Positions 1-9,849 of a stretch of DNA of 64,000 nt are shown piece by piece. Origin of the DNA: CAVSRC01 sp963762605 (GTDB lineage: Bacteria > Pseudomonadota > Alphaproteobacteria > Rhizobiales > Kaistiaceae); the NCBI GenBank assembly GCA_963762605.1, contig CAVXLJ010000020.1, positions 1-64,000 of the forward strand, written 5' to 3'. A program made the position numbers and the translations under genes. Every line of letters starts with the position of its first letter. The first letter of the stretch is position 1. The notes under the pieces were generated by a model, which made no database searches, was not told the origin of the DNA, and was given only the letters and a program-made list of their open reading frames with translations.

Positions 1-1254
1 GACGGCGAGCGCGGCCAGCACCGCCGCCCACCATGGCCAGGCGACGTTGAACTGTACGAGCATGGTGGCGACCGTTCCGCCGATGCCGGCGACATAGCCG
101 AGTGACAGGTCGATCTCGCCGAGCAGCAGGACAAACACCTCGCCCATGCCGATGAGCATGAACACCGCGCCCTGGACGAGCAGATTGACCACATTGCCCG
201 CCGAAAGGAACTTGCTGTTCTGGCTCTGGAAGACGATGGCAATCAGGATCACGCCGAGGACCACCGGCAGGACGCCGCTCTGTCCGGCGAGAACCCGCGA
301 CCACAGGGTGTGGAGATATAGGCCGAAGCTCTGGGTGCCGCCGGCGAATGAAGAGGCGGCGCCGTTTCCATCCGCGGTCGCCTTGGCAGAGGCCGGCGCA
401 GTATCCGGATCGCCCTCCGATTCACCGGCGGCGGGGTCGGCATACCCCGTATCGGCCTCACCGGTGTCCGCCCCCGGCCGGCGATCCGAGCGTCCCGTCG
501 TCATCAGTTCGACGACACGCTGGGAATCGAATTCCGATGCCGGGCCCTCGCCCACCATCTCGCCGAGACGGAGGACCGCGATACGGTCGGCGACCGCGAA
601 GACGTCATTGAGATTGTGGGAAATCATGATGACGGCCAAGCCCTGATCGGCCAGCCGTCTGACCAGCTTGAGGACCTGTCCGGTCTGCGCGACGCCGAGC
701 GCCGCCGTCGGCTCGTCGAGGATGACGAGCTTGGAATTCCACATCACCGCCTTGGCGACGGCGATCGACTGGCGCTGTCCGCCGGACAGCGACGCCACCG
801 CCTGTCGGATGGACTGCAGTGTGGTGACCTGCAGCCCGGAGAGCGTCTTGGCCGCGGCCCGCTCCATGTCGTCTTCGTCGAGCAGCCCGCGCACCAGCCG
901 CTCGCGCCCGAGGAACATGTTCTGGACCACGTCGAGATTGTCGCACAGCGCAAGGTCCTGGTAGACGACCTCGATACCGAGCGCTGCCGCATCGTGCGGG
1001 CTGTGGATGCGGACGGGATTGCCTTCCCAGATGATCTCGCCGGCATCCGGTTCGTGGATGCCGGCGATGCTTTTGACCAGGACCGACTTGCCGGCTCCGT
1101 TGTCGCCGACCAGCGCGGTCACCCGACCGGCCGGCACGTCGAGATCGACACCGGCGAGGGCTTGCACCGCTCCGAAGTGTTTTTCTACGCCCCTCACCCG
1201 GAGCAGGGGTGTGAGGGTCTCAAGCTTTGACTCAGCCATCGCCGGTGTCGCCAT
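1..1254 (-). CDS. Sugar ABC transporter, fused ATPase-permease (partial, C-terminus beyond left edge)
   Basis: An open minus-strand frame runs from ATG at 1254 through position 1 with no stop, giving at least 418 residues. Residues 1-250 are an ABC ATPase: Walker A GDNGAGKS (50-57), signature LSGGQ (156-160), Walker B with D180-E181, H-loop H213. A linker rich in Ala, Pro, Asp and Gly (about 255-308) leads into a membrane domain that has the CUT2 permease hallmark GEIDLSLGYVAG (379-390). Free-standing XylG/RbsA and XylH/RbsC type subunits appear joined in one chain. It starts 13 bases after the upstream binding protein; a second ATG at 1239 is possible. It would energise and form the channel for sugar import at the inner membrane. 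The fusion is read directly; the substrate is unknown. Confidence 0.85.
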   Translation of the reverse strand, partial: MATPAMAESKLETLTPLLRVRGVEKHFGAVQALAGVDLDVPAGRVTALVGDNGAGKSVLVKSIAGIHEPDAGEIIWEGNPVRIHSPHDAAALGIEVVYQDLALCDNLDVVQNMFLGRERLVRGLLDEDDMERAAAKTLSGLQVTTLQSIRQAVASLSGGQRQSIAVAKAVMWNSKLVILDEPTAALGVAQTGQVLKLVRRLADQGLAVIMISHNLNDVFAVADRIAVLRLGEMVGEGPASEFDSQRVVELMTTGRSDRRPGADTGEADTGYADPAAGESEGDPDTAPASAKATADGNGAASSFAGGTQSFGLYLHTLWSRVLAGQSGVLPVVLGVILIAIVFQSQNSKFLSAGNVVNLLVQGAVFMLIGMGEVFVLLLGEIDLSLGYVAGIGGTVATMLVQFNVAWPWWAAVLAALAV

Positions 1255-1267
1255 CTCTTTTCGTGGG

Positions 1268-2453
1268 TTACGGGGAAATGCCCGCTGCCGTGCAGGCGTT
1301 CGCCAGATCGCCGGCACACAGGTCCTTGGCGTTGACGAAGTTATCCTTGACGACCGTGGCGGCCATGTTCTTCGGCGTGACCCACAGCGGCGTCAGGAGG
1401 ACCGAGGGCACCTCTTTCTTCTGTTGCGAATCCATCGTCTGGCCGTTGATCAGGTCCTTCGGCGGCGTCACGTTGGCACGCAGGTAGATGCCGAGGGCTG
1501 CCGCGGCCTGGGCCTCGAGATAGATCGGCTTGTAGACCGAGCCGCACTGATAGCCCGACAGCACGTTGCGCATGCCGGTCAGCGTCGCGTCCTGCCCGGT
1601 GGTCGGGAATTTCTTCGGCGGGACCTTCAGCGTCTTCAGATAGGAGATGACGGCGTTGGCGTTGTCGTCGTTCGGCGTGACCACCGCATTAATGTTCGGG
1701 TGAGCCGTGTACTGTTCCTCGAAGGTCGTGCGGGCCGTCGCGGGATCCCAGGTGCCGGCCGGCTCGCCGACATTGACATACTTGCCCGATTTGAACGCCG
1801 GATCGAGAACGCTCATATAGCCCTGCTTGAACAGTGTGGCGTTGTTGTCGGTGGGCGCACCCGCCATCACCAGGATATTGGGCTTGCTGACGTTCCAGTC
1901 CGTCAGGCAGGCTTCCATGCCTTGTCCGATCAGCTTGCCGACCGCGACATTGTTGAAGCTGACGTAGTAGCCGCGGCTGCCGCCGAGCGTGAGGCGGTCA
2001 TAGTCGACGACCGGGACGCCATGCTGCTTGGCATAGGTCTCGATCGACGCACCGACGCCGGACGAGATCGGGTCCATCAGGAGGACCGTGGCGCCCTGCG
2101 AGATGTCCGACTGCGCCTGGGTCAGTTCGGTCGAACTCGCTGCCTTGTGCGTTGGTGATGATGTACTGATCGGGCTTGAGGCCGGCCGCCTCGAACGCCT
2201 TCTTGAGATAGGGCGCGTCGAAGGAGGTGTAGCGCGCCGACGTGGTCGTCTCCGGCAACAGCACACCGATCTTGCCCTTGCCCTGCGCCACCAGCGGCTT
2301 GAGCTGGGCCATCGCAGAGAAATCAGCCGAGAACGAGTCGGCGGACAGGTTCGGCGTCGCTGCGAACGCGCTTGCCGACATGCTGAGCACCATTGCAAAG
2401 GATGCGACGACGCCAAGCCCCTTGCTCACGGGCCGTAATGCCATTCCAGTCAT
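1268..2453 (-). CDS. Sugar ABC transporter substrate-binding protein, frame interrupted by +1 shift
   Basis: Periplasmic binding protein of the type I (sugar) fold. Translation starts at ATG 2453 behind AAGGAA, with a signal peptide of about 35 residues ending SASAFA. The N-terminal frame reads to about 2145 (ending ITNAQGS); the rest, from TELTQAQSDISQG to the TAA at 1268-1270, is one base out of phase. Removing one base near 2130-2150 restores a protein of about 394 residues without other defects. The following ATPase-permease fusion is probably its partner. A XylF-like xylose or related sugar binder is the nearest idea. It is either a recent pseudogene or carries a sequence error. Confidence 0.75.
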
Positions 2454-2704
2454 GGGAGTTCCTTTCCTACTGCTGTGAATTTGGAGTGCTGTCGAGGAAC
2501 ATCGCCGGAGCGGTGCATGACGCACCAAACCGTCCGTTCCTCGCCAAACTCCGGGGGTCAAGCCGCCTGGCGGACCGTCGCCTTCCCGCCAGGCGGCAAG
2601 AGCTTTCGACATCACCTCCCGCGAAGCCGCCATCCCCTCGCCAGGGTGCAGCAATCCGCGATCGCCGATGCATCGCCGCCCGATTTCTGACATGACCGCC
2701 GCCC

Positions 2705-3493
2705 CTATCCGGTCCTGACACTCAGCCGCGCCGAGCGGTATTCGTTGACCACCATGTCGGTCAGTTCCGCGACCGACGTTTCCGAGGTGCGCTTGTCGAA
2801 GGTGATCGCACCGTTCTCGATCAGGTTGATGCGGTCGCACACGTCGAAGACCTGTGCGTAGTTGTGAGCGATGACGATCATGGCCACCTCGCCCTGCTCC
2901 TTGAGGCGCTGGATGAGGTCGAGGATCATCGCCGACTCCTTGGCACCCATCGCCGCGGTCGGCTCGTCAAGCAGCAGCACCTTGGCCTTCTGGTAGACCG
3001 AGCGCGCCACCGCGATCGCCTGGCGCTGACCGCCGGAAAGCTTCGACACTTCCGCGTCGACGGACGGGATGTTGACGCCGATCTGGTCGAGAAGATCCTG
3101 GGCCTGCCTGCGCATGGTCTTGCGGTCGAGGATGCCGAGTGGCCCGCCCTTCACCGGCTCGCGCTGCAGAAACATGTTCTGGTAGACGTTGAGCTGGTTG
3201 ATCAGCGCCAGATCCTGATAGACCGCCTCGACGCCGAGCGCGCGGGCATGGGTAACAGAGCGTAGATGCACCGGCGCGCCGTCGAAATAGAGCTGGCCGC
3301 TCGACGGCTGGATGTAGCCGGTGATGATCTTCATGAACGTCGACTTGCCGGCGCCGTTGTCGCCGAGAAGTCCCAGCACCTCGCCGCGGTCGAGATGCAT
3401 GTCGATATCCCTGAGCGCCGTGATCTGACCGAAGGTCTTGGCGATGTGCTCGGCGCGCAGGACCGTGTTCGTCTTCGTGTCCGTGTCCGACAT
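2705..3493 (-). CDS. Sugar ABC transporter ATP-binding protein
   Basis: A 262-residue single ABC ATPase: Walker A GDNGAGKS (44-51), signature LSGGQ, Walker B LLLDEP and a switch His in IVIAHN. Such short one-domain ATPases (FrcA/GguA-like) serve CUT2 sugar importers, in contrast to the double-domain RbsA. Its ATG overlaps the stop of the upstream permease by one base (TGATG), so the two are translationally coupled. A gap of 251 bases without a convincing gene separates it from the next gene downstream (binding protein at 2453). It drives import by the permease at 3493-4527. Confidence 0.9.
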   Translation of the reverse strand: MSDTDTKTNTVLRAEHIAKTFGQITALRDIDMHLDRGEVLGLLGDNGAGKSTFMKIITGYIQPSSGQLYFDGAPVHLRSVTHARALGVEAVYQDLALINQLNVYQNMFLQREPVKGGPLGILDRKTMRRQAQDLLDQIGVNIPSVDAEVSKLSGGQRQAIAVARSVYQKAKVLLLDEPTAAMGAKESAMILDLIQRLKEQGEVAMIVIAHNYAQVFDVCDRINLIENGAITFDKRTSETSVAELTDMVVNEYRSARLSVRTG

Positions 3494-4527
3494 CAGCCGC
3501 GTCCCTGATCACGCAGGCGCATCAAGCGCACATTGACCGCCATCGTGACGAGGATGGCGGCGCCGAGGATCATGTCGAAGGTGTAGGCGCTGATCCCGAT
3601 CAGCGAGAAACCGTCCTTGAGCACGCCGAGCACGAGCGCACCGACGAGCGCGCCGATGACCGTGCCGAGACCGCCGGTCAGGAGCGTGCCGCCGATGACC
3701 GCCGCGGCGATGGCCGCGAACATGATCTGCGAGCCGCCAGCCAGCGGATCGATGGAACCGATGCGGAAGGCGTCAATGACGCCCGCAAAGCCGCCGAGGA
3801 CCGCGCACAGGATGAAGTTGGCGGCCTTGATGCTCCTGACCTTGATGCCGACCTCCGCGGCGCCGATGAGGTTGCCGCCGGTGGCGATGGTGTGCAGGCC
3901 GAAGCGCGTGCGCAGCAGCACGAATTGCAGGACAACAGCGATGAGCAAGGTCCAGACGAGGCGCGCCCAGACGCTGCCGCCGATGAGCGCCGTGAACACC
4001 GCGCCGGCCTGCGGCTGCACCGGGAAGCCGCCGGAAATGGTCAGCGTCAGCCCGTTGACCACGAACAGCGTGCCCAGCGTGGTGACGAAGGCAGGCACGT
4101 CGAGCAGGATGGTGATGGCGGCGTTGACCGCGCCGATGCCGGCCGAAGCGGCAAGCGCGATAATCACCGACAGCCACATGGGCACGCCTGCGGCATTGGT
4201 GAAGAACATCACGAACGGCGCGAAGGCGTAGACCATGCCGACCGACAGGTCGAGCTCTCCGACGACCAGAACCATGACTTCGCCGGCGGCGATGATCGCC
4301 GTGGTCGCGGTGAAATCGACCAGGTTGCCGATGTTGTCCGTGGACAGGAAGGAATTGGCAGTCGCCTGGAAATAGATGATGAGCAAGAGAGCAGCGACGA
4401 CGATGCTCACCTCGCGCCAGCGCAGCAGGAAATGTCCGACGTTGTAGACGAGCCGGCGACGCGGCGCCGGCTCGCGCGTGATGCGCGGGCCGGCCGGGTC
4501 GCCATACGTGGCTGGATCAGCCCGCAT
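3493..4527 (-). CDS. Sugar ABC transporter permease
   Basis: A 344-residue polytopic membrane protein of the BPD_transp_2 (RbsC/XylH) family, with around ten hydrophobic segments and the CUT2 permease motif GELDLSVGMVYA. A charged N-terminal stretch of about 35 residues precedes the first membrane span. It starts 15 bases downstream of the second binding protein (stop at 4542) and its TGA overlaps the ATPase start by one base. Together 5637-2705 form a binding protein-permease-ATPase operon. The transported sugar cannot be told from sequence. Confidence 0.9.
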   Translation of the reverse strand: MRADPATYGDPAGPRITREPAPRRRLVYNVGHFLLRWREVSIVVAALLLIIYFQATANSFLSTDNIGNLVDFTATTAIIAAGEVMVLVVGELDLSVGMVYAFAPFVMFFTNAAGVPMWLSVIIALAASAGIGAVNAAITILLDVPAFVTTLGTLFVVNGLTLTISGGFPVQPQAGAVFTALIGGSVWARLVWTLLIAVVLQFVLLRTRFGLHTIATGGNLIGAAEVGIKVRSIKAANFILCAVLGGFAGVIDAFRIGSIDPLAGGSQIMFAAIAAAVIGGTLLTGGLGTVIGALVGALVLGVLKDGFSLIGISAYTFDMILGAAILVTMAVNVRLMRLRDQGRG

Positions 4528-4541
4528 GGCACGTCACCTCC

Positions 4542-5637
4542 TCATGCCGCAATCGGACCGGTACGCGGGATCACCATCTCATCGGAGGAGCTGCCTTCGT
4601 AGCGGCTCTTGGTGGTGAGATACGGATCAACGCTGCCCTTGGTGACGAACTTCAGGCCGGTGTTGATCGCCGACGGGCCCGTGAGGCCGCCGGAATACAG
4701 GAACATGGCCATCTCCATCGCCGTGTAGAAGCCCTGAAGATAGGGCTGCTGGTCGATGGTGAAGTCGAGATCGCCGCCGTGGATGTAGTCGAGCGTGGCG
4801 GGCAGCAGGTCAAAACCGCCGGCATGCACGCCCTGGGCGGCGAGCCCGTACTTCTTCATGGTCGCGCCCACGGCCTGGGTGCTGCCGGCATCAACCGCGA
4901 ACATGCCCTTGAGGTCCTTGTGGCCGACGTAATAGGAGTCGACGCGCGACACCTCCTCGTTGACCGTCGGGCCGGTGGCGATCTCCTCCAGTGTGATGTT
5001 CTTGCCGGACGCCTTGATCGCGGCCTTGGCGCCATCGAGCCGCGGCTGGATGTTCAACTGGCCGGGCGTGGCGATGAAACCGGCGACGGTGCCCGAGTCG
5101 ACCAGGCCCGCGATGCGCTGGCCGAGCTGCTCGCCGGCGGCGTAAGAGGTCCTGACCGATATAGGCAAGCCGATCAACCTTCGGCGCATCGGCGTTGTAG
5201 GAGAAGACCGGGATGCCGGCATCCATTGCCCGTTTCACCGGCTCGGTGAAGGCATGCAGGTCGACCAGCGAAATGGCGATCGCGTCGGCCTTGGCGGCGA
5301 CGGCGGTGTTGAAGGAATTGACCATCTCGGAAGCGACCGATGTCTGCGAACCGGTCCACTGCCAGGTGCAGTTGAACAGGTCGCACGCATCCGCGATGCC
5401 ATACTGCGTGGGCACGAAGAACGGGTTGGTGGTGACGTGGTTCACAAAGACGAATTTCCACGGCTGGTGGCTCGGCAACTTGGCCGCCGTCGCGGCGTGC
5501 GCCGACGTGATGCCGATGCCGTTGAGTGCCGCCAGCGACAGCGCAGCCGCACCCGAGCCGAAAAGCAGGCTGCGGCGCGAGACGGGCAGGCGGCCGGTGA
5601 TCGTCGACTCGCGATCTTGGTCTTTCTTGTCGGACAT
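4542..5637 (-). CDS. Sugar ABC transporter substrate-binding protein (Tat signal), frame interrupted by +1 shift
   Basis: First gene of the transport operon. ATG 5637 follows AAGGAG. The N-terminus carries a twin-arginine type signal (SRRSLLFGSGAAALSLAAL), so export is probably by Tat. The body is a Peripla_BP_4 sugar-binding fold. The frame is broken near 5144-5147: the text reads GQDLLRRRR, but removing one T from CTCTTAC restores GQDLYAAGEQLGQRIAGL and the frame continues cleanly to 4542, giving about 364 residues. Nothing else looks damaged, so a sequence error or a very recent lesion is likely. Confidence 0.75.
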
Positions 5638-6000
5638 GATTGGAGCTCCTTCCCTGAAGTGCCGGATGGCGCGGGCAGCCACCGGACAGCGTGGTTGTGT
5701 CGCCCCATGCCGCGCGACGACCAAAACTGTCTTCGCGGGGCCGATGGCGGACGAGTTAGGACGGGCTGTGGAAGTTGGAAACGGCCGGCGACGGGACGTT
5801 TCGCCACAATGGCGGCGTCAGGCGAAGCAAGTCCGCGGTTTTGCCGGAGAACGTGTCCAAGAATTCATGCTGCGGACAGGCACTTGTAATCTTCTGAACA
5901 TGTCCAAGATTTCATGCCTCGGAAAGGCGCTTGTAAGCCGCGAGCGACAAGTAATGGGAGCACGCACCCCATCGGGGTCTTCTCGAGATGGAGGCTACCC
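5638..6000. promoter_or_regulatory. Divergent control region between sugar transporter operon and htrA-like gene
   Basis: This 363-base gap separates two divergent transcripts and must hold both promoters. The right part contains a tandem pair of similar 41-base units (5851-5891 and 5898-5938, listed separately) and the inverted pair CTTGT...ACAAG around 5930-5951. No gene is supported here. Shine-Dalgarno sequences sit at each edge: AAGGAG for the binding protein and GGAGG for the protease. Confidence 0.5.
5851..5938. repeat. Two imperfect 41-bp direct repeats, 47-bp period
   Basis: Copies at 5851-5891 and 5898-5938 both follow the pattern AC-TGTCCAAGA-TTCATGC, then CGGA-AGG and CTTGTAA. 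They differ at only a few positions. Lying 63-150 bases before the protease start, they look like tandem operator sites or a local duplication. Each contains TCATGC and CTTGTAA. Confidence 0.6.
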
Positions 6001-7212
6001 ATGACCCAGATTACGAACTCGCCCGCACCTGAACCTCACGATGCTCACGCGCGCCGCCGCTTGACCTTGCTCACCTCGGTTGCCGCCATCGCGTTGGTGG
6101 CGCTCGGCGCCGTCGGCGCCCAGCTCCCCGCCCTCACCGCCAACGCCGAAGCGGCGCCCGTCGCGCCGGCCACACAGACGGCGGCCAATCCATCAAGCGG
6201 TTTCGCCAACCTGATCGCCAGTGTCCGCCCGGCGGTCGTGTCCGTGCGGGTGCAGATGGAGCAGCCGGTGAGCATGAACAGCAATGGCGGCGGCAACGTC
6301 GTGCCATTCAATCCGTTCGCACCATTCGGCATGCCCAACGTTCCGCAGATGCCGCGGGGCCAGCAGCTCGTCGTCGGCGAGGGCTCCGGCTTCTTCATTT
6401 CGCCCAACGGCTACATCGTCACCGCCAATCACGTGGTCGATCACGCCACCAAGGTGCAGATCACCACCAGCGACGGCCACGTCTACAAGGCGCGCGTCAT
6501 TGGCACCGACCCGGGCACCGACGTCGCCCTGCTCAAGGTCGATGCCAACCACACCTTCACCTACGTCAAGTTCGCCGACCACATGCCGCGCGTCGGTGAC
6601 TGGGTGGTGGCCATCGGCAACCCCTTCGGCCTCGGCAACACCGCTACCGCCGGCATCGTCTCGGCGCTTGGCCGCAACATCAACATGAGCACCTACGACA
6701 ACTATCTGCAGATCGACGCGCCGATCAATCGCGGCAATTCGGGCGGCCCGACCTTCGACATGCACGGCAACGTCGTCGGCATCAACGACGCCATCTACAC
6801 GCCGTCGGGCGGCTCGGTCGGCATCGGCTTCGACGTGCCCGCCAACACGGCCAGCAAGATCATCGCCCAACTCAAGGCGAGCGGCCATGTCACCCGCGGC
6901 TGGCTTGGCGTGCAGGTGCAGACCGTCACCCAGCCGATCGCCGACAGCCTCGGCATGAAGCAGGCATCCGGCGCGCTGGTCACAACGCCAGAGTCTGGTG
7001 GCCCGGCGGCGAAGGCCGGCGTCCATCCCGGTGACGTCATTACCGCCGTCAACGGCAATACGGTGACCGATCCGCGCGAGCTTGCGCAGAATATTGCCGG
7101 GCTGGCGCCTGGGACCTCGGTCAAGCTCGACATCCTGCGCAACGGCCAGTCCAAGACGATTGCGCTGACGCTCGGCGACATGCCGAACCAGCAGCAGAAC
7201 CCGCCGGCATAG
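6001..7212 (+). CDS. HtrA/DegP-like periplasmic serine protease with PDZ domain
   Basis: Serine endoprotease and quality-control protease of the envelope, 403 residues. ATG 6001 is preferred over an upstream in-frame ATG because GGAGG lies just before it. An N-terminal hydrophobic segment (about 21-41) acts as signal or anchor. The trypsin-like domain carries the catalytic triad His144 (TANHVVD), Asp174 (GTDVALLK) and Ser247 (GNSGGP). One PDZ domain follows (about 300-390, GWLGVQVQ...PAAKAGVHPGDVI). DegP has two PDZ domains, so the one-PDZ layout is closer to DegS-like or short alphaproteobacterial HtrA proteins. It is single and monocistronic, with a strong hairpin directly downstream. Confidence 0.92.
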   Translation: MTQITNSPAPEPHDAHARRRLTLLTSVAAIALVALGAVGAQLPALTANAEAAPVAPATQTAANPSSGFANLIASVRPAVVSVRVQMEQPVSMNSNGGGNVVPFNPFAPFGMPNVPQMPRGQQLVVGEGSGFFISPNGYIVTANHVVDHATKVQITTSDGHVYKARVIGTDPGTDVALLKVDANHTFTYVKFADHMPRVGDWVVAIGNPFGLGNTATAGIVSALGRNINMSTYDNYLQIDAPINRGNSGGPTFDMHGNVVGINDAIYTPSGGSVGIGFDVPANTASKIIAQLKASGHVTRGWLGVQVQTVTQPIADSLGMKQASGALVTTPESGGPAAKAGVHPGDVITAVNGNTVTDPRELAQNIAGLAPGTSVKLDILRNGQSKTIALTLGDMPNQQQNPPA

Positions 7213-7232
7213 TCCCTCCTGCCGGCCCAAAG

Positions 7233-7290
7233 AGGACGCCGCGGCTGCCCCTGTCCCCGCCCCCGCCGCGGCGTCCTTCTTCTCTTCCGG
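7233..7290 (+). terminator. Rho-independent type terminator after the HtrA-like gene
   Basis: A perfect 12-bp inverted repeat (AGGACGCCGCGG at 7233-7244, CCGCGGCGTCCT at 7266-7277) with a 21-base loop is followed by TCTTCTCTTCC. It lies 20 bases after the stop codon. Confidence 0.65.
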
Positions 7291-7338
7291 GATGCGTCAC
7301 AGCCATCCTCACCCTGACGGTTGAAATTTCCCCGACGG

Positions 7339-7363
7339 CCGGAATCGCCTGTTCTGATTCCGG
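7339..7363. repeat. Short hairpin CCGGAATC/GATTCCGG
   Basis: A perfect 8-bp inverted repeat with a 9-base loop lies in the gap before prmA. No T-run follows. It could be a transcript structure or chance. Confidence 0.3.
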
Positions 7364-7438
7364 TCCCATGAGCGCGATGGCGATCCGGTGAATCCGCTCC
7401 TGTTGACGGCGGCGGCGGGATAGGCTTCCTCAGCGGCC

Positions 7439-8347
7439 ATGACCATGACCGCCACTCTTGCCACCTCCGAAGAAAAGGCCACGTCGCTGATGGCCGCGAT
7501 TGCCGCCGATCCGCTGCTCGGCGGCCAGACGATCGACGCCAGCGAGATCGCACCCGGCCGCTGGGAGGTGATCGTCTATTTCGCGGCGGCACCGGACAAG
7601 GCCGGGCGCGCCGCGCTTGCCCGCTTCGGCCGCTTCGTGATCGCCGAGCTGCCTGAGACCGACTGGGTCGCCAAGAGCCTGGAGGGGCTGAAGCCGGTGC
7701 GCGCCGGCCGCTTCCTGGTGCACGGGTCGCACGACCGCGATCGCGTCAAGCCGAACGACATGGCGATCGAGATCGAGGCCGGCCAGGCCTTCGGCACCGG
7801 CCATCACGGCACCACCGCCGGCTGCCTGATCGCCATCGAACGGCAAGCCAAGACACGGACAATCCGCAACGCCCTCGACGTCGGCACCGGCTCCGGCGTG
7901 CTCGCCATCGCGCTCGCCAAGCTGGCCAAGGCGCGGGTGCTGGCAAGCGACATCGACCCGGTGGCAACCGAAGTGGCCGACGAGAACGTGCGCCTGAACG
8001 GCGTTGCCGCCTTCGTGCGCATCGTCACCGCGACGGGATTGAACGGCCGCGCCTTCACGGATGAGGCGCCCTACGATCTCGTCGTCGCCAACATCCTCGC
8101 CGGCCCGCTCGCCGCGCTGGCCCCGGCGATCCGCCGCGTCGTGGCACCCGGCGGTACGGTGATCCTGTCAGGGCTCCTGCCCGCGCAGCGCGCCCGGATC
8201 GTCGCCACCTATCGCGGCACGGGACTGGTGCTTGCCCGCACGATGATCGTCGACGGCTGGCTGACGCTGGTGTTGAGACGGCCGGTGGCGCTGACCAAAC
8301 CGAGGGTCCGACCTGGGTCGCCGCCTTCGCGGGGAGCGAACCGCTAG
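7439..8347 (+). CDS. prmA: Ribosomal protein L11 methyltransferase
   Basis: S-adenosylmethionine-dependent methyltransferase that modifies ribosomal protein L11, 302 residues. The PrmA signature EAGQAFGTGHHGTT begins at residue 113, the SAM-binding loop DVGTGSGVLAIA at 147, and the post-I acidic SDIDP at 170-174. The NIL motif is at 218-220. The N-terminal domain (1-90) is the L11-recognition part. A second ATG lies three codons in. It stands alone between the HtrA-like gene and a convergent glycosyltransferase. Confidence 0.93.
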   Translation: MTMTATLATSEEKATSLMAAIAADPLLGGQTIDASEIAPGRWEVIVYFAAAPDKAGRAALARFGRFVIAELPETDWVAKSLEGLKPVRAGRFLVHGSHDRDRVKPNDMAIEIEAGQAFGTGHHGTTAGCLIAIERQAKTRTIRNALDVGTGSGVLAIALAKLAKARVLASDIDPVATEVADENVRLNGVAAFVRIVTATGLNGRAFTDEAPYDLVVANILAGPLAALAPAIRRVVAPGGTVILSGLLPAQRARIVATYRGTGLVLARTMIVDGWLTLVLRRPVALTKPRVRPGSPPSRGANR

Positions 8348-8360
8348 ACGCCCGCGATCT

Positions 8361-9188
8361 TCATTGCGATCCCGGCTCCGGGCTCGCCAGAATGAGCTTA
8401 TAGATGGCGCCGAGCGCGTCTCGATGCTCGCTGGCAGCGATCCGCGCCAAGCCGGCGTCGATGCGCCGGCGCAGGGCGGCGGCATCCATGTCGATGAAGA
8501 AGGCATAGCGCAACAGGTCGATCGGCGTCGTGCGATCTCCGACGATCTCGGATTTGGTAGCAAGCTCGATGTCGACGGCCGACAGAAACGGAAAAGTCAG
8601 GCAGGCCGTCAGCGCCCCCGACTGAATGCCGAGCGCATAGATCACGTCGATCGCCAGCGTGCCGGTGAGCCCCGAAATGTAACGCTCGACGAAGCCGCGC
8701 ACCTTGGCGAGGCTGCGCGCGTTGACGAAATACGAGTCGGCGCCGCCGTACGGAAAGCCGCGAAGGCCGATCAGAGTGACTTCGCCGGCCTGGTGCTTTT
8801 CCCAATGCTGGCTCAGCTTGCGCACCGTCGTGTAGGGCCAGTCGGTTGGCGCAACGTCGGTGAAGACGAGGTCGAAGCGGCTGAGCTTGCCGCTGCCGAT
8901 GAGCGCGCCCATCGAGCGCGTGAAATCGCGCGAGAGGATCGCGTCGTCTTCCAGCACATGGACGAAGCGCGCCTCCGCCGGCTGGGACAGCGCCATCAGA
9001 TGCGACTGGAGGCAGCCCCATTCGCCCGGCAAAACGCCCAAGGGCCTCTTGCCCAGCGAGCCGTCGACGGCAGCGATTCTCCGGTAGCCGTCGGATAGCC
9101 CGGCCGCCGCCAGCTGCGACTCGATCGAGGCGCGGCGCTCAGGCGAACGGTCGAGGTTGATGTAATGGCCGCGCCAGAAGGGCGTCAT
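8361..9188 (-). CDS. Glycosyltransferase family 25 protein
   Basis: A 275-residue protein of the GT25 (LPS-type galactosyltransferase) family. The N-terminal YINLDRSPERR motif (9-19) and the acidic EDD motif (80-82), usually part of nucleotide-sugar/metal binding, are present, and the fold fits the family. Start ATG 9188 is chosen because INLDRS normally lies close to the N-terminus; ATG 9200 is also possible. No strong ribosome site is seen. It may add a sugar to lipopolysaccharide or another envelope glycan. It converges with prmA. Confidence 0.8.
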   Translation of the reverse strand: MTPFWRGHYINLDRSPERRASIESQLAAAGLSDGYRRIAAVDGSLGKRPLGVLPGEWGCLQSHLMALSQPAEARFVHVLEDDAILSRDFTRSMGALIGSGKLSRFDLVFTDVAPTDWPYTTVRKLSQHWEKHQAGEVTLIGLRGFPYGGADSYFVNARSLAKVRGFVERYISGLTGTLAIDVIYALGIQSGALTACLTFPFLSAVDIELATKSEIVGDRTTPIDLLRYAFFIDMDAAALRRRIDAGLARIAASEHRDALGAIYKLILASPEPGSQ

Positions 9189-9366
9189 GGGGCACCGCAT
9201 GCTTTGCTTTTGGCGCAGTATGTCTGCTGCGCAAGTGCGGTCAACCGGCGAATGCTGTGACATTGGCCGTATCAAGCGAGGCGACTAGTTCCCAGCCTCA
9301 ACAACCGAGGCGTTCCATGCAAACGACCCATCCGGGGCGACGCGCGTCGGCGCGTCGAGACGCCAC

Positions 9367-9849
9367 ATGAATATCACCGTCGCTGACATCAAACGCCGGT
9401 GCCCGCGGGCCAAGGACGCGATCGTCGTGCCGATCGGCCAAGCCGGCGTTCTGCCGGGCTATGGCATCACGTCGCGGCAGCGGTTCGTCCACTTCATCGC
9501 GCAGTGCGCCGAGGACAGCACCGGGTTCACCACGCAGCACGAGGGCGTGCCGCGTGCCGACCGGGGCAACCCGGCCACCTATCTTGAGAAGATGTACGGC
9601 AAACTGGCGCCACGCGTGACGCAGCTCGGCATCTATGTGCCCGCCTGCGCCGGGACGAGCCTACCCAGGATGTCGCGCTTCGGCCCTAGAGCGCTTCTTG
9701 GTCAGATAGAAGCAGTTCCGTTTCTCGACCGGCGGAGCGATCCGGCGTCGAGACCGGCGAAGGGCGATGCCGGGCATCGGTCGAGCCGGGATCGGCGTCG
9801 GGCGCCCGCCGGTCGGAAACCCGAAGGGACGGGCGCTTTTGCACCATGA
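9367..9849 (+). pseudogene. Chitinase-like (GH19) N-terminal fragment, truncated
   Basis: About the first 85 residues resemble the N-terminal half of GH19 chitinase/lysozyme-like proteins: a helix-rich start, then YGITSRQRFVHFIAQCAEDS, where GH19 relatives have the HFLAQ-HES catalytic region. After about 9640 the frame loses all similarity and runs into the inverted-repeat element at 9686. Family length is near 200 residues, so this is a 3'-truncated remnant. The usual catalytic His-Glu-Ser is replaced by Ala-Glu-Asp. The assignment rests on motif memory only. Confidence 0.5.
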
